Positions 43,706 to 53,236 of a stretch of DNA of 64,000 nucleotides are shown here, piece by piece. The translations under genes and the position numbers were made by a program. Origin of the DNA: Flavobacteriales bacterium UBA720. GTDB lineage: Bacteria > Bacteroidota > Bacteroidia > Flavobacteriales > Weeksellaceae. Under the pieces are notes generated by a model. The model did no database searches. It was not told the origin of the DNA and worked only from the letters and a program-made list of their open reading frames with translations. Position 1 is the first letter of the stretch. The number at the start of each line of letters is the position of its first letter. The stretch spans positions 64,258 through 128,257 of the forward strand of contig DBLQ01000081.1 of NCBI GenBank assembly GCA_002297505.1. Direction: 5' to 3'.

Positions 43706-44314
43706 CTATGAAACAAATTCCTTTTCTGCTATTTTTATCTCCTCGATATTTTTAAAACACTTTCTTCCGTTGTTTTCCATTCCAAACTCTGCTAAATGTA
43801 ATTTTTGGGCATTTTGCTTATTTTCAATTATCAATAGTTCATCGGTCAATTCAGTATTTACTTTACCAAAATTAACTTCTATCGAAGAGAATAGTATATA
43901 ATCTGATTGTGTTTCAAAAACAATTTCTATTGGAACAAAATAATTTCCTACAAATGCTTTATGCCAAAAAATTTTAGCATCAATTATTTTAGATTTAAGT
44001 ATTTTTGATGGATAGTGCTTAGGAATTTTACTATCTACAAATTCATAATCAGTTAAATTACCTTTGATAAGGTTAAGTCCATTATAATGTGTACTGAAAA
44101 AATAATTTCCTAAATAATACTTTTCTTGATTTAAAATTAATTCAACACCACTCAATAAACTTTTACCATAAGCATTTTCTTGTTCATTAAAATCCAAGTC
44201 CTCAACATCTAAATAGAAAAGTATTTCATCAATTTCTTTTCCGATGAAGTTTCGTACATTATTAAAAAGAGTTTGATATTCAACTATCTCCTCTTCTGTC
44301 CAAGACTTATCCAT
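43706..44314 (-). CDS. Hypothetical protein
   Basis: 202 residues, cytoplasmic, acidic (WTEEEIVEYQTLFNNVRNFIG ... KIIDAKIFWHKAFVGNYFVPIEIVFETQSDYILF). No known domain. It starts three bases after the Crp/Fnr gene's stop on the same strand, suggesting cotranscription, though its codons are more AT-rich than those of its neighbours. Function unknown. Confidence 0.55.
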   Translation of the reverse strand: MDKSWTEEEIVEYQTLFNNVRNFIGKEIDEILFYLDVEDLDFNEQENAYGKSLLSGVELILNQEKYYLGNYFFSTHYNGLNLIKGNLTDYEFVDSKIPKHYPSKILKSKIIDAKIFWHKAFVGNYFVPIEIVFETQSDYILFSSIEVNFGKVNTELTDELLIIENKQNAQKLHLAEFGMENNGRKCFKNIEEIKIAEKEFVS

Positions 44315-44317
44315 CTT

Positions 44318-45031
44318 TTATATAACGACGTGACCCAATTTGATTAATTTTTCTCTGTTAAGAATTTTAATATTTCTACCTTCCACGGAAATCAAATCAT
44401 CTTGTTTGAATTCGGAGATCAGTCGGATGGCACTTTCCGTTGCGGTTCCGATCAGGTTCGCAATTTCTTCTCTGGTCAAGGAAATTTTGATAAAACCTTC
44501 CGGGTCGGTGCCCAATTTTTGTTCCAGCAAAACCAGGATTTCTGCCAATCTTTCTCTCACTGTTTTCTGAGCCAGGAACGTCACCGTGTTGGCAGACTCG
44601 CCCAACTCATATGCAATTTTCTGAAGCATGGCGTAGGATAGTTTGGGATCTACTTCCAGCAGTCTGAGAAAAATATCACCTGGCAGAAACTGAACCGTCA
44701 TCGGCGTCATTGCCTCGGCCTTGGCCTGGAAATTCTCGCCGCAAAGCAGCGATCTGTAGCCTATCAAATCATTTTCCTTACAGAATCTCAAAATCTGATC
44801 CTTACCATAAACACCGGATTTCGAAAGCTTTGCAGTGCCTTTTTCGATAAAATAAACACCCTTCGGCGACTCACCATCGTCGAAGACGACATCGCCTTTT
44901 GAAAATTCCAGAACTTTGAGGGCATTGTTATAAACTTCAAAATCCTCCGGAGTAAGACTTACACGCAGCGATTCTTTGTTAAATGCTTTCGAGAAGTTTT
45001 CCTCTATAACCAATTGTTGTTCAAGTGACAT
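44318..45031 (-). CDS. Crp/Fnr-family transcriptional regulator
   Basis: 237 residues: an N-terminal cyclic-nucleotide-binding-like jelly roll (VLEFSKGDVVFDDGESPKGVYFIEKGTAKLSKSG) and a C-terminal winged helix with the recognition helix LTREEIANLIGTATESAIRLISEF. There is no Cys cluster for an Fnr-type iron-sulfur cluster. It is divergent from ccoI and the cbb3 oxidase genes and is a likely regulator of them (inference). The ATG at 45031 is used because an element TATTTTTG lies at 45050-45057 upstream. Confidence 0.93.
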   Translation of the reverse strand: MSLEQQLVIEENFSKAFNKESLRVSLTPEDFEVYNNALKVLEFSKGDVVFDDGESPKGVYFIEKGTAKLSKSGVYGKDQILRFCKENDLIGYRSLLCGENFQAKAEAMTPMTVQFLPGDIFLRLLEVDPKLSYAMLQKIAYELGESANTVTFLAQKTVRERLAEILVLLEQKLGTDPEGFIKISLTREEIANLIGTATESAIRLISEFKQDDLISVEGRNIKILNREKLIKLGHVVI

Positions 45032-45049
45032 ACCTATGACATTTGTCAG

Positions 45050-45057
45050 CAAAAATA
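45050..45057 (-). promoter_or_regulatory. -7 promoter element for the Crp/Fnr gene
   Basis: Reads TATTTTTG on the minus strand, 19 bp before the ATG at 45031; in the shared 95-bp divergent control region with ccoI. Confidence 0.5.
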
Positions 45058-45092
45058 CGACTTTTTAGCACCATTACCCAAGATTTTTGGCG

Positions 45093-45100
45093 TAATTTTG
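45093..45100 (+). promoter_or_regulatory. -7 promoter element for ccoI
   Basis: TAATTTTG fits TAnnTTTG, 27 bp before the ccoI ATG at 45127. No clear Crp/Fnr palindrome was found between the two divergent starts. Confidence 0.55.
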
Positions 45101-45126
45101 TCTTCCAAATATCTGAGAGTTTTTTA

Positions 45127-47505
45127 ATGGAAGAACAATGCTTTCACTGCGGCCAGAACATCGACAACGAAAGACTTCTATTCGACGATAAAATGTTTTG
45201 CTGCAACGGCTGTCAGTCGGTTTACGAAATCCTGAACGTCCACAATCTCGACAATTTTTATAACATCAACAAAAGATCCGGCATCCGCCCGAGCATTGAG
45301 AATAATTCTCAGTTTGATTACCTGGATACGCCTGAAGTTTTCAACCGCATCGTCGATTTTTCCGAAGGAGGCACCACGCTGGTGACCTTCAAAATTCCTG
45401 TAATCCACTGTTCATCCTGCATCTGGCTATTGGAAAGCCTTCATACCATTAACAAAAAAATCAATTATTCTCAGGTCAATTTCACAAGGAAAACGCTTCA
45501 GGTTTCTTTCAAAAATGAAGAGCTGACACTGAGCGAACTGGCCAAGTTCCTGACCAATCTGGGATACAAACCGGTCATCAATCTGGAAACCGCAGAGAAA
45601 AAACACGAAAAGCTGGATAAAAGTCTGCTGACCAAACTGGCCGTTGCAGGATTTGCATTCGGAAACGGGATGTTTTTCAGCTTCCCGGAATATGTTTCCG
45701 GCGATGATGTTTGGTTTCATTCCTACAAGCATCTGTTCCGCATCATCTTATTTTTGCTGGCCACCGCCGTGGTATTCTACTCGGCTTCAGATTACTACAA
45801 ATCAGCATGGTATGGTCTTAAAAATAAGATCATCAATATTGATATTCCGATTGTCTTGGGCATCTTTGTACTCTATGGCAGAAGTATCTACGAGGCCGTC
45901 ACGGATTACGGACCAGGTTATTTCGATACACTTTGTGGCTTATTGTTCTTTATGCTGCTGGGCAAAACCTTTCAGAAAAGGACTTATAACTCCTTATCCT
46001 ACGACAGAGATTACAAATCCTTCTACCCGATTGCCGTGACCAGAGTGGATTTCAATGGCAAGCAGGAGAATATTTTGCTGTCGGAACTTGGTGTTGGTGA
46101 CAGAATCATGGTCCGGAACCAGGAGATCATTCCGGTAGATTCTATTTTGATCAAAGGCGAAGGCAATATTGACAACAGCTTTATTACCGGCGAATCGGCT
46201 CACATTTCTAAAAAACCTGGCGACAAGATTTTTGCAGGCGGAAAACAGTCCGGCTCCGTACTGGAGCTTGAAGTTATTAAAAGTGTGGATCAAAGTTACC
46301 TGACGCAACTTTGGAACAAGGAAGCGTTTAAAAAATTCGAAACCGGTCTTGATACGATGACCAACACTATCAGTAAATACTTCACAATCATTATTTTAGC
46401 AATTACGCTGATTGCAGGAATTTATTGGTCTACGGTGGATTTGGAAAAGATGTTTCAGGTGGTTTCTGCCATTCTGATTGTAGCTTGTCCGTGCGCTCTG
46501 GCCTTGTCGGCGCCGTTTACATTTGGGCATATCATGAGAATCCTGGGTCGCAACAAATTTTATGTAAAGGACACCTTGACCATCGAAAGACTGGCGAAAG
46601 TGAACACATTGGTCTTTGACAAAACCGGCACCATTACCGAAAATAAAAAAACCAATATCACATTTTCCGGAACCGAGATCAGCGAATTTGATTTGAAAAA
46701 CATCAAGTCCCTGCTCAAAAACTCGAACCATCCTTTGTCCAAATCTCTCTACGATTTTCTGAAGGTGAATGACGATTATTTTGAAGCCGAACAATTCCAG
46801 GAAATATCAGGAAAGGGTTATACCGGAACAGTTCGCGGCACCAATTACAAAATTGGCTCAGCCAGCTTTACCGGACAGGAAAGTCAAAACCTGGAAACGG
46901 CAGTTTACATCAGCAAAAACAATGAATTTCTCGGCAAATTTATTTTCAAGAATGAATACCGGAACAATCTCTCCCAGCTTTTCCAGCATTTGAAAAATTA
47001 CAGAATCAACATTTTGAGTGGCGATAACTCATCAGAAAAACCCATTTTGGAAAAGCTCATTCCATCGATTTCGGAAATGAAATTCAATCAAAACCCTGAA
47101 AACAAACTGGACTTTATCAAGGAACTTCAGGACAGAGGCGAGAAAGTGGCAATGCTGGGCGACGGCCTGAATGATGCCGGCGCACTGAAGCAGAGCAACG
47201 TGGGCATTGCGATTTCCGATGACAGCAACTCGTTCACTCCATCTTCCGACGTGATCATGAACGGTGAAAAAATCACAGAACTGGATAAATTCCTGAACCT
47301 ATCGAAAGACGCCATTAGAATTGTAAAATTCACATTCATAATCAGTTTATGTTACAATGTTATCGGAGTAAGCTTTGCTGTATCGGGTCATATGCATCCG
47401 CTTTTTGCCGCCATTTTCATGCCTCTCAGCTCGGTGACGGTGGTTACATTTACCACACTTTCTACATGGCTCAGGAGCATGAAATATTTCAAAATACGCT
47501 TTTAG
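45127..47505 (+). CDS. ccoI: Copper-transporting P1B-type ATPase of the cbb3 locus (CcoI/FixI)
   Basis: 792 residues. N-terminal metal sites: CFHCGQ (Cys5, Cys8), CCNGCQ, then an HMA domain with HCSSC. Eight membrane helices carry the ion-path motif Cys454-Pro-Cys456 (CPCALALSAPF), phosphorylation Asp498 in DKTGT and the GDGLNDAGAL hinge. CcoI is thought to supply copper for cbb3 oxidase assembly at the inner membrane. Start chosen at 45127 (MEEQCFHCGQ); an ATG 28 codons upstream would lie within the divergent promoter region. Confidence 0.95.
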   Translation: MEEQCFHCGQNIDNERLLFDDKMFCCNGCQSVYEILNVHNLDNFYNINKRSGIRPSIENNSQFDYLDTPEVFNRIVDFSEGGTTLVTFKIPVIHCSSCIWLLESLHTINKKINYSQVNFTRKTLQVSFKNEELTLSELAKFLTNLGYKPVINLETAEKKHEKLDKSLLTKLAVAGFAFGNGMFFSFPEYVSGDDVWFHSYKHLFRIILFLLATAVVFYSASDYYKSAWYGLKNKIINIDIPIVLGIFVLYGRSIYEAVTDYGPGYFDTLCGLLFFMLLGKTFQKRTYNSLSYDRDYKSFYPIAVTRVDFNGKQENILLSELGVGDRIMVRNQEIIPVDSILIKGEGNIDNSFITGESAHISKKPGDKIFAGGKQSGSVLELEVIKSVDQSYLTQLWNKEAFKKFETGLDTMTNTISKYFTIIILAITLIAGIYWSTVDLEKMFQVVSAILIVACPCALALSAPFTFGHIMRILGRNKFYVKDTLTIERLAKVNTLVFDKTGTITENKKTNITFSGTEISEFDLKNIKSLLKNSNHPLSKSLYDFLKVNDDYFEAEQFQEISGKGYTGTVRGTNYKIGSASFTGQESQNLETAVYISKNNEFLGKFIFKNEYRNNLSQLFQHLKNYRINILSGDNSSEKPILEKLIPSISEMKFNQNPENKLDFIKELQDRGEKVAMLGDGLNDAGALKQSNVGIAISDDSNSFTPSSDVIMNGEKITELDKFLNLSKDAIRIVKFTFIISLCYNVIGVSFAVSGHMHPLFAAIFMPLSSVTVVTFTTLSTWLRSMKYFKIRF

Positions 47506-47615
47506 AGGGCGCTTATTTAGAGTTATTATAAATTATCCCAATTTCCAAGGTTGTGACCAAAGTCAGTAATTTTAACTAAATTTGGCGACTGTTTTATTGT
47601 AAATTTGTAGCTGAT

Positions 47616-47804
47616 ATGGAGATTCTCTATTTGATGATCATCTGCAGCGTCTCACTGGCTGTAATTTTTCTGGTTATTTTCATAATCGGCGCCAGAAAAG
47701 GCCAGTTTGAAGATGATGAATCACCGGCCGTTAGAATCCTTTTCGATGACGAGGTTAAAACAGAAGAGGAGACAGAAACTCCTGAAAAAAATGATAAAGA
47801 ATAA
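47616..47804 (+). CDS. ccoS: cbb3 oxidase maturation protein CcoS
   Basis: 62 residues with one N-terminal membrane helix (LYLMIICSVSLAVIFLVIFIIGA) and the CcoS signature GQFEDDESPAVRILFDDE. CcoS is needed for cofactor insertion into CcoN. It lies between ccoI and ccoN, with a 110-bp gap before it and 15 bp to the next start, the normal arrangement. Confidence 0.93.
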   Translation: MEILYLMIICSVSLAVIFLVIFIIGARKGQFEDDESPAVRILFDDEVKTEEETETPEKNDKE

Positions 47805-47819
47805 TTGCTATTTGTAGAT

Positions 47820-50105
47820 ATGGAAACACAAAAGTTTAGTTACGACAACGGGATCGTACGCGCTTTTCTAATCGCAACGGTCGTTTTCGGTTTAGTAGGT
47901 TTTTTATTGGGACTTACGGCCGCGTTGTTGCTTTTTTACCCAGAATTACCGGAATTTTTCCTAGGAACTGACGATCCTACGATCCGTACATTGAGAGATG
48001 GCGGACTTCAAGGTCTGGTTAATTCCCAGGGAGCATTCGGCTTCGGACGTCTGAGAATGATGCACACCAGCATGGTGATCTTCGCATTCGTCGGAAACAG
48101 TTTTTTCTCCGGGTTTTACTACTCCGTCCAGAGATTACTTAAAACGAGAATGTGGAGCGACACGCTTTCCTGGATGCACTTCTGGGGCTGGCAACTGGTT
48201 TTGGTAAGTACCATCATCACGTTCTTCATGGGTCTTAACACATCCAAAGAATACGCTGAGCACGAGTGGCCCATCGACATTTTGATTACAGTCGTCTGGG
48301 TTCTGTTCGGGATCAACATGTTTGCAACTGTAGCAGTAAGACGTGTAAGACACCTCTATGTCGCCATTTGGTTCTACATCGGAACGTGGGTGGCGGTAGC
48401 AATGCTTCACATCTTCAACAACTTAGAAATTCCATTATCATTCACAACCTGGAAATCTTACTCCGCTTATGCCGGTGTAAAAGATGCCCTCGTACAGTGG
48501 TGGTACGGTCATAACGCAGTAGCATTTTTCCTTACAACGCCAGTTCTTGGGATGATGTATTACTTTGTACCAAAAGCTGCGGACAGACCTGTGTTTTCCT
48601 ATAAATTATCCATTATCCACTTCTGGTCTTTGATTTTCGTTTACATCTGGGCTGGTCCACACCACTTGCAATATACAGCGTTACCGGCTTGGGCACAGGC
48701 GGTGGGAACAGGCTTCTCGATTATGCTGATTGCACCATCCTGGGGAGGTATGCTGAACGGACTTCTGACGCTAAGAGGTGCCTGGGATAAAGTAAGAGAA
48801 AATCCGGTTCTGAAATTCTTCGTGGTCGCTGTAACTTGTTATGGTATGGCGACGTTCGAAGGACCCTTATTGGCAACTAAAACTGTTAACAAAGTGGGTC
48901 ACTTTACAGACTGGGTTATTGGTCACGTTCACTTAGGTGCATTAGGCTGGAACGGTTTTATGGCGTTTGGTGTCATTTATTATATGGTTCCTATCCTTTG
49001 GAGAACCAAATTGTGGTCAGTCAAATTGGCTAACTGGCACTTCTGGCTGGGAACAATGGGGATTATTTTCTACGCTGTCCCTATGTATATCTCCGGATTT
49101 ACACAAGGTCTAATGTGGAAGCAATTCAACCCGGATGGAACATTGGTTTACAAAAACTGGTTGGATACCGTAACTGCGATTCTTCCTTACTTCAAAATGA
49201 GATTCGTCGGTGGTTTATTCTATTTCTCCGGTGCGATTCTGATGGTCGTAAACCTTATTGCTACAGCAAGAAAAGGATCTTTCCAAAAAGAAGTACCTGC
49301 CGAAGCTCCTGCTTTGGCTAACGTGAAAAAAGGCAGAAAAGAAGGTGAAACATTCCACCTTTGGTTGGAGAGAACACCGCTTTATTTGTCAATCTTATCA
49401 TTCGTGGTGATTGCGATTGGTGGTTCACTGGAAATCCTTCCAACAATATTCATTAAAGAAAACGTTCCCACGATTTCCGCGGTTAAGCCATATTCTCCGC
49501 TTGAACTGGAAGGTAGAGATATTTACATCAGAGAAGGCTGTAACGCTTGTCACTCACAGATGATTAGACCATTCCGTGACGAAGTTGTAAGATTCAACGG
49601 TAAAAATGGACAATATTCTAAAGCTGGTGAGTTTATCTATGACAGACCATTCCTTTGGGGTTCTAAAAGAACCGGTCCGGATTTGCAGAGAGAAGGTGGC
49701 GCCAGACCAGATTCTTGGCACTTCAAGCACATGTACAACCCTCGTTCTACATCTGCAGGATCCATCATGCCTAGATATCCTTGGTTAGTAGAAAACACCC
49801 TGGACAGAAGCAAAACGAAAGCGAAGCTGGAACTGATGAAGAATTCTTTCGATGTTCCTTACACCAAGGCACAGATTGACAGTATTGATTCCTGGATGAA
49901 CAATCAGGCCAACGGTATTGTGAAGAATGTCTTTTCAGAAGCAGCTGACGTTAAGCAGTCCTTTGACGAATCCAAAGCAGCAAAAGCCAAAGCTGGCGAG
50001 CAATTTGTACCATTGGAAAAAAGAGAAATCGTAGCGTTGATATCTTATCTGCAAAGATTAGGAACAGACATCAAGACTACCGAAATCAAAACTGCCAGTA
50101 ATTAA
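47820..50105 (+). CDS. ccoNO: cbb3-type cytochrome c oxidase, fused subunits I and II
   Basis: 761 residues from the ATG at 47820. The N-terminal ~480 residues are CcoN, with about twelve membrane helices and the heme/CuB histidines (YGHNAVAFFLTTPVLGMMYYF, GPHHLQYTALP, IGHVHLGALGWNG). The C-terminal part is CcoO, anchored by a membrane helix near 520-540 (TPLYLSILSFVVIAIGGSLEIL) and with the heme c motif Cys574-x-x-Cys577-His (NACHSQMIRPF). The oxidase reduces O2 with high affinity and pumps protons. Fusion of CcoN and CcoO is the usual Bacteroidota form. Confidence 0.96.
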   Translation: METQKFSYDNGIVRAFLIATVVFGLVGFLLGLTAALLLFYPELPEFFLGTDDPTIRTLRDGGLQGLVNSQGAFGFGRLRMMHTSMVIFAFVGNSFFSGFYYSVQRLLKTRMWSDTLSWMHFWGWQLVLVSTIITFFMGLNTSKEYAEHEWPIDILITVVWVLFGINMFATVAVRRVRHLYVAIWFYIGTWVAVAMLHIFNNLEIPLSFTTWKSYSAYAGVKDALVQWWYGHNAVAFFLTTPVLGMMYYFVPKAADRPVFSYKLSIIHFWSLIFVYIWAGPHHLQYTALPAWAQAVGTGFSIMLIAPSWGGMLNGLLTLRGAWDKVRENPVLKFFVVAVTCYGMATFEGPLLATKTVNKVGHFTDWVIGHVHLGALGWNGFMAFGVIYYMVPILWRTKLWSVKLANWHFWLGTMGIIFYAVPMYISGFTQGLMWKQFNPDGTLVYKNWLDTVTAILPYFKMRFVGGLFYFSGAILMVVNLIATARKGSFQKEVPAEAPALANVKKGRKEGETFHLWLERTPLYLSILSFVVIAIGGSLEILPTIFIKENVPTISAVKPYSPLELEGRDIYIREGCNACHSQMIRPFRDEVVRFNGKNGQYSKAGEFIYDRPFLWGSKRTGPDLQREGGARPDSWHFKHMYNPRSTSAGSIMPRYPWLVENTLDRSKTKAKLELMKNSFDVPYTKAQIDSIDSWMNNQANGIVKNVFSEAADVKQSFDESKAAKAKAGEQFVPLEKREIVALISYLQRLGTDIKTTEIKTASN

Positions 50106-50117
50106 ACTTAAAAATAA

Positions 50118-50312
50118 ATGATACCGCAAAGTTTCAAAGACATCGTCTCCAATGTGGAAAACGCAGGCTTCTTCCAGACTTTGGCAATGATTATCTTTAT
50201 CCTGTTCTTTATCGTGATGGTCTACGTGGTCATCAACAGACCGAAGAAATATTACAGTGAGGAAGAAAATGCGCCTCTGGAAAAAGATGATGATGACAAT
50301 GAGATTTTGTAA
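50118..50312 (+). CDS. ccoQ: cbb3 oxidase small subunit CcoQ/FixQ
   Basis: 64 residues: one membrane helix (FQTLAMIIFILFFIVMVYVVINRPKKYY) followed by an acidic tail (EEENAPLEKDDDDNEIL). CcoQ stabilises the cbb3 complex. Thirteen bases after ccoNO and 19 before ccoP. Confidence 0.9.
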   Translation: MIPQSFKDIVSNVENAGFFQTLAMIIFILFFIVMVYVVINRPKKYYSEEENAPLEKDDDDNEIL

Positions 50313-50330
50313 TTTAAAAGATAACTAACT

Positions 50331-51215
50331 ATGAGAAGAAGAACGCCCGCGTACATTAATATTCTGATTGTATTGGGATTATTACTGGTCGTGTTTTATA
50401 TGTTTGCTCAGAGCTCTGATTTCCTCACGTCCAAGTATTTCCTTGGAACAGCAGTCATCAGTATCATCGTCGTTTTCATCCAGTCTGCCATTGGTGATTT
50501 AATTGAAAACGAGAAATTCAAGAAGATGACGGACGAGGAAAAAGCGGCTTATCTTAAAGCTACGAAAGTTCCTTATTTCCAATATCTGTGGAATGGTGCT
50601 TTCAAGAGCCAGTCTGAGAAGGAAGAAAAAGATATGCTTATCGATCATGGATTCGATGGGATTATGGAGCTTGACAATCAGCTTCCGAAATGGTGGTTGG
50701 GTCTTTTCTACTTCGGCGTAGCGTATTGTGTTCTGTACGTATCATCTTACTTCCTGACGGATTTTGCACATCCTTATAAGGAGTACGATCAGGAATACAA
50801 AGAGCAGATTGCTGCTGTGGAAGAATATATGAAGAATGTACCTCAGGCGACCATCGAAACGGCAAAATTCTCCGAAGATAATGTGGAGGATGGGAAAGTC
50901 ATTTTCGAGACCAACTGTGTGACATGTCACGGTGCTGGCGGTAAAGGCGGAATCGGGCCTAACCTGACTGATAATTTCTGGATTAATCAACCTGAGAAAA
51001 CGCTTTACAAAAATGTTTTCTATATGGTAGAAAATGGTAGTAAGAACAACCCAACCATGCAGGCATGGGGTAAAAATGGAATCCTGACTGGTAATGATAT
51101 TGAAAAAGTAGCGGCATACGTCTACCACATCAACCAGGAACAGGCGCCTATTACGCCGGCTCAGGGTGGTGCAGCTCCTCAGGGAACGGAAGCACACTGG
51201 GAGAAATCAAACTGA
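50331..51215 (+). CDS. ccoP: cbb3 oxidase subunit III (CcoP), single heme
   Basis: 294 residues with membrane helices near 8-27, 36-58 and 122-142 (WWLGLFYFGVAYCVLYV) and a periplasmic cytochrome c domain with one motif, CVTCH in NCVTCHGAGGKGG, plus the axial Met region NPTMQAWGKNG. Proteobacterial CcoP has two heme c groups; only one CxxCH is present here, as known for other Bacteroidota. CcoP passes electrons from soluble cytochrome c to CcoO. Last structural gene before a structured intergenic element. Confidence 0.93.
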   Translation: MRRRTPAYINILIVLGLLLVVFYMFAQSSDFLTSKYFLGTAVISIIVVFIQSAIGDLIENEKFKKMTDEEKAAYLKATKVPYFQYLWNGAFKSQSEKEEKDMLIDHGFDGIMELDNQLPKWWLGLFYFGVAYCVLYVSSYFLTDFAHPYKEYDQEYKEQIAAVEEYMKNVPQATIETAKFSEDNVEDGKVIFETNCVTCHGAGGKGGIGPNLTDNFWINQPEKTLYKNVFYMVENGSKNNPTMQAWGKNGILTGNDIEKVAAYVYHINQEQAPITPAQGGAAPQGTEAHWEKSN

Positions 51216-51224
51216 TTTACATAC

Positions 51225-51316
51225 AAAAGAGATTGTCAAAAAGTACTGTTCTCAGTGGAACGGTATTTGGAAATTGAATCACAAAAGCATTCGATTTTCG
51301 GACAATCTCTTTTTTT
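51225..51316 (+). other. Three-way-junction RNA element or small mobile element between ccoP and ccoG
   Basis: A perfect 13-bp closing stem (AAAAGAGATTGTC at 51225-51237 with its complement at 51301-51313) encloses two hairpins: TACTGTTC/GAACGGTA (51244-51251, 51258-51265; one G-U) and AAATTGAAT/ATTCGATTT (51271-51279, 51289-51297; one G-U). A run of T follows the closing stem (51308-51316). It could end the ccoP transcript, be a regulatory RNA, or be a MITE-like repeat with inverted ends. No coding potential. Confidence 0.7.
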
Positions 51317-51328
51317 ATCTGATAAAAT

Positions 51329-52780
51329 ATGAGTACAACAGAAAAAAAATACAACGAGGCAGAAAGCTGGGTGGTAGAAGCTGAAACATTCAGGGACTCT
51401 GTTGGAACAATGGACAACACCGGCAAAAGACGCTGGGTATATCCCCGAAAACCGAAAGGAAAATATACCAATTACAGAGTGTTGGTCAGCATTTTACTGC
51501 TGTTTATTTACTTCTCGGTTCCTTTTCTTAAAATCAATGGCAATCCGGTACTGCTTGTGAATATTATTGAGCGGCAGTTCTTCATTCTCGGACAGCCATT
51601 CTATCCTCAGGACTTTTTTATTCTGGCTTTAGGAGCCATCACTTCTTTGGTTTGTATCATTTTGTTTACGGTAGCTTTCGGAAGAATATTTTGTGGATGG
51701 ATTTGTCCGCAGACCATTTTTCTCGAAATGATCTTCCGTAAGGTGGAATATGCCATTGAAGGCGACAGAAATAAACAGATCAGGCTGGACAACCAGCCTT
51801 GGGATTCCGAAAAGATCTGGAAGCGATCTCTCAAATGGTCTGTTTTCATCCTGATTTCCCTCATCATCACCCACATCATGTTTATGTATGTGGTCGGTTA
51901 CGAGGAAGTTTTCAGAATCATGCAGGAAGGACCTTTTGCGAAGCCTACCAATTTTTTGGTGATGATTCTTTTTACCGCAGCCTTTTACTTTGTCTTTGCA
52001 TGGTTCAGAGAGCAGGTTTGTACCATGGTCTGCCCATACGGTAGGTTGCAGGGTGTTTTGATTGATAAGGAAACCATCAATGTTTTTTACGATTACAAGC
52101 GTGGTGAGAACCGTTCCAAATGGAAAAAAGGTGAAGACCGCGCCGCACAGGGCAAAGGAGATTGTATCGATTGTAAGCAGTGCGTGGTGGTTTGTCCTAC
52201 GGGAATTGACATCCGGGACGGCCTGCAGATGGAATGTGTCAACTGTACTGCCTGTATCGATGCTTGTGACGAGGTGATGGTGAAAGTAGGGCTTCCGACA
52301 GGACTGATCCGCTATGCTTCCGAAAAGGAAATCGAAGAACAGTCGCGGTTCAAGTTTACCAATAAAATGAAAATCTATTCCGTGGTGCTTGCATTGCTCA
52401 CAGGATTCTTAGGATTTTTACTTTATAACCGTGGTGAGATGGAAGCTAAGTTCCTCAAACCTCCGGGTTCCACCTTCTTCGTCCGCGATGGTAAAATTAC
52501 GAATACGTATAATTATACCTTCCTCAATAAATCCAATGAAACCAAAGCGGTTACCATCAGGATCATTGAGCCTGCCAATGGTGAGATATCATCCAGTGCA
52601 TCCGGCAAGATTATCATGAAGCGGGATGCCATGATCAAAGGAACCATTAACGTCAGCTTTCCGCAGAGCCAGATGAAACTGTCTAAGCAAAATCTGACGC
52701 TGGGTGTGTACGATATGAACGGAGAGCTTCTGGATTCATACACCACGTACTTCGAAGGACCTTTTAAATTTCAATTCTAA
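51329..52780 (+). CDS. ccoG: Cytochrome c oxidase accessory protein CcoG
   Basis: 483 residues with six membrane helices and two [4Fe-4S] ferredoxin-type motifs (CIDCKQCVVVCPTGIDIRDG and CVNCTACIDACDEVM), plus a membrane CxxxCP region (FCGWICPQTIF, CTMVCPYGRLQG). It belongs to the cbb3 assembly genes, reported as a cupric reductase helping copper insertion, and ends with an Ig-like FixG C-terminal domain. It starts 12 bp after the structured element. Confidence 0.94.
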   Translation: MSTTEKKYNEAESWVVEAETFRDSVGTMDNTGKRRWVYPRKPKGKYTNYRVLVSILLLFIYFSVPFLKINGNPVLLVNIIERQFFILGQPFYPQDFFILALGAITSLVCIILFTVAFGRIFCGWICPQTIFLEMIFRKVEYAIEGDRNKQIRLDNQPWDSEKIWKRSLKWSVFILISLIITHIMFMYVVGYEEVFRIMQEGPFAKPTNFLVMILFTAAFYFVFAWFREQVCTMVCPYGRLQGVLIDKETINVFYDYKRGENRSKWKKGEDRAAQGKGDCIDCKQCVVVCPTGIDIRDGLQMECVNCTACIDACDEVMVKVGLPTGLIRYASEKEIEEQSRFKFTNKMKIYSVVLALLTGFLGFLLYNRGEMEAKFLKPPGSTFFVRDGKITNTYNYTFLNKSNETKAVTIRIIEPANGEISSSASGKIIMKRDAMIKGTINVSFPQSQMKLSKQNLTLGVYDMNGELLDSYTTYFEGPFKFQF

Positions 52781-52786
52781 AATCTG

Positions 52787-53236
52787 ATGAAGAACTTAAA
52801 CTGGGGACATGGACTGATGATAGCATTAGGCTGCTTCATCTTGTTCATCCTCACCATGATATTCACCTTTCCTACAGGCAGTGAAAACTCTGACCTGGTA
52901 TCCGACAACTACTACGAAGAAGAGCTGGAATATCAGAAAATCATTGATGCCAAGGAAAATGCCGCGGCACTCGCGCAGCTGCCTACGTATAAAGCAACAC
53001 CTGCCGGCATTGAGATCACCTTCCCGGAGGAGATTCTGCCGGATGGAAACAAAGTGAACTTTGTGCTCTTCCGCACCGAAGATTCTAACCTGGATGTTAA
53101 AAAAGAGGTGACGCTCAGCAACCATCGCTTCAATATTCCAAAGCAGGTGATTTCCAAAGGCTCTTATACCCTGAAGCTGAAATGGACCGAGAATAAAAAA
53201 CTCTACCAGGTAGATTACGACATCGTATGGAAATGA
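52787..53236 (+). CDS. ccoH: FixH/CcoH-family protein
   Basis: 149 residues: an N-terminal membrane helix (GLMIALGCFILFILTMIFTFP) and a periplasmic beta-sandwich domain with LPTYKATPAGIEITFPEEI and YTLKLKWTENKKLYQVDYDI. CcoH/FixH proteins help assemble cbb3 oxidase and are found beside ccoG. Six bases after ccoG and overlapping the next gene by ten bases. Confidence 0.9.
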   Translation: MKNLNWGHGLMIALGCFILFILTMIFTFPTGSENSDLVSDNYYEEELEYQKIIDAKENAAALAQLPTYKATPAGIEITFPEEILPDGNKVNFVLFRTEDSNLDVKKEVTLSNHRFNIPKQVISKGSYTLKLKWTENKKLYQVDYDIVWK

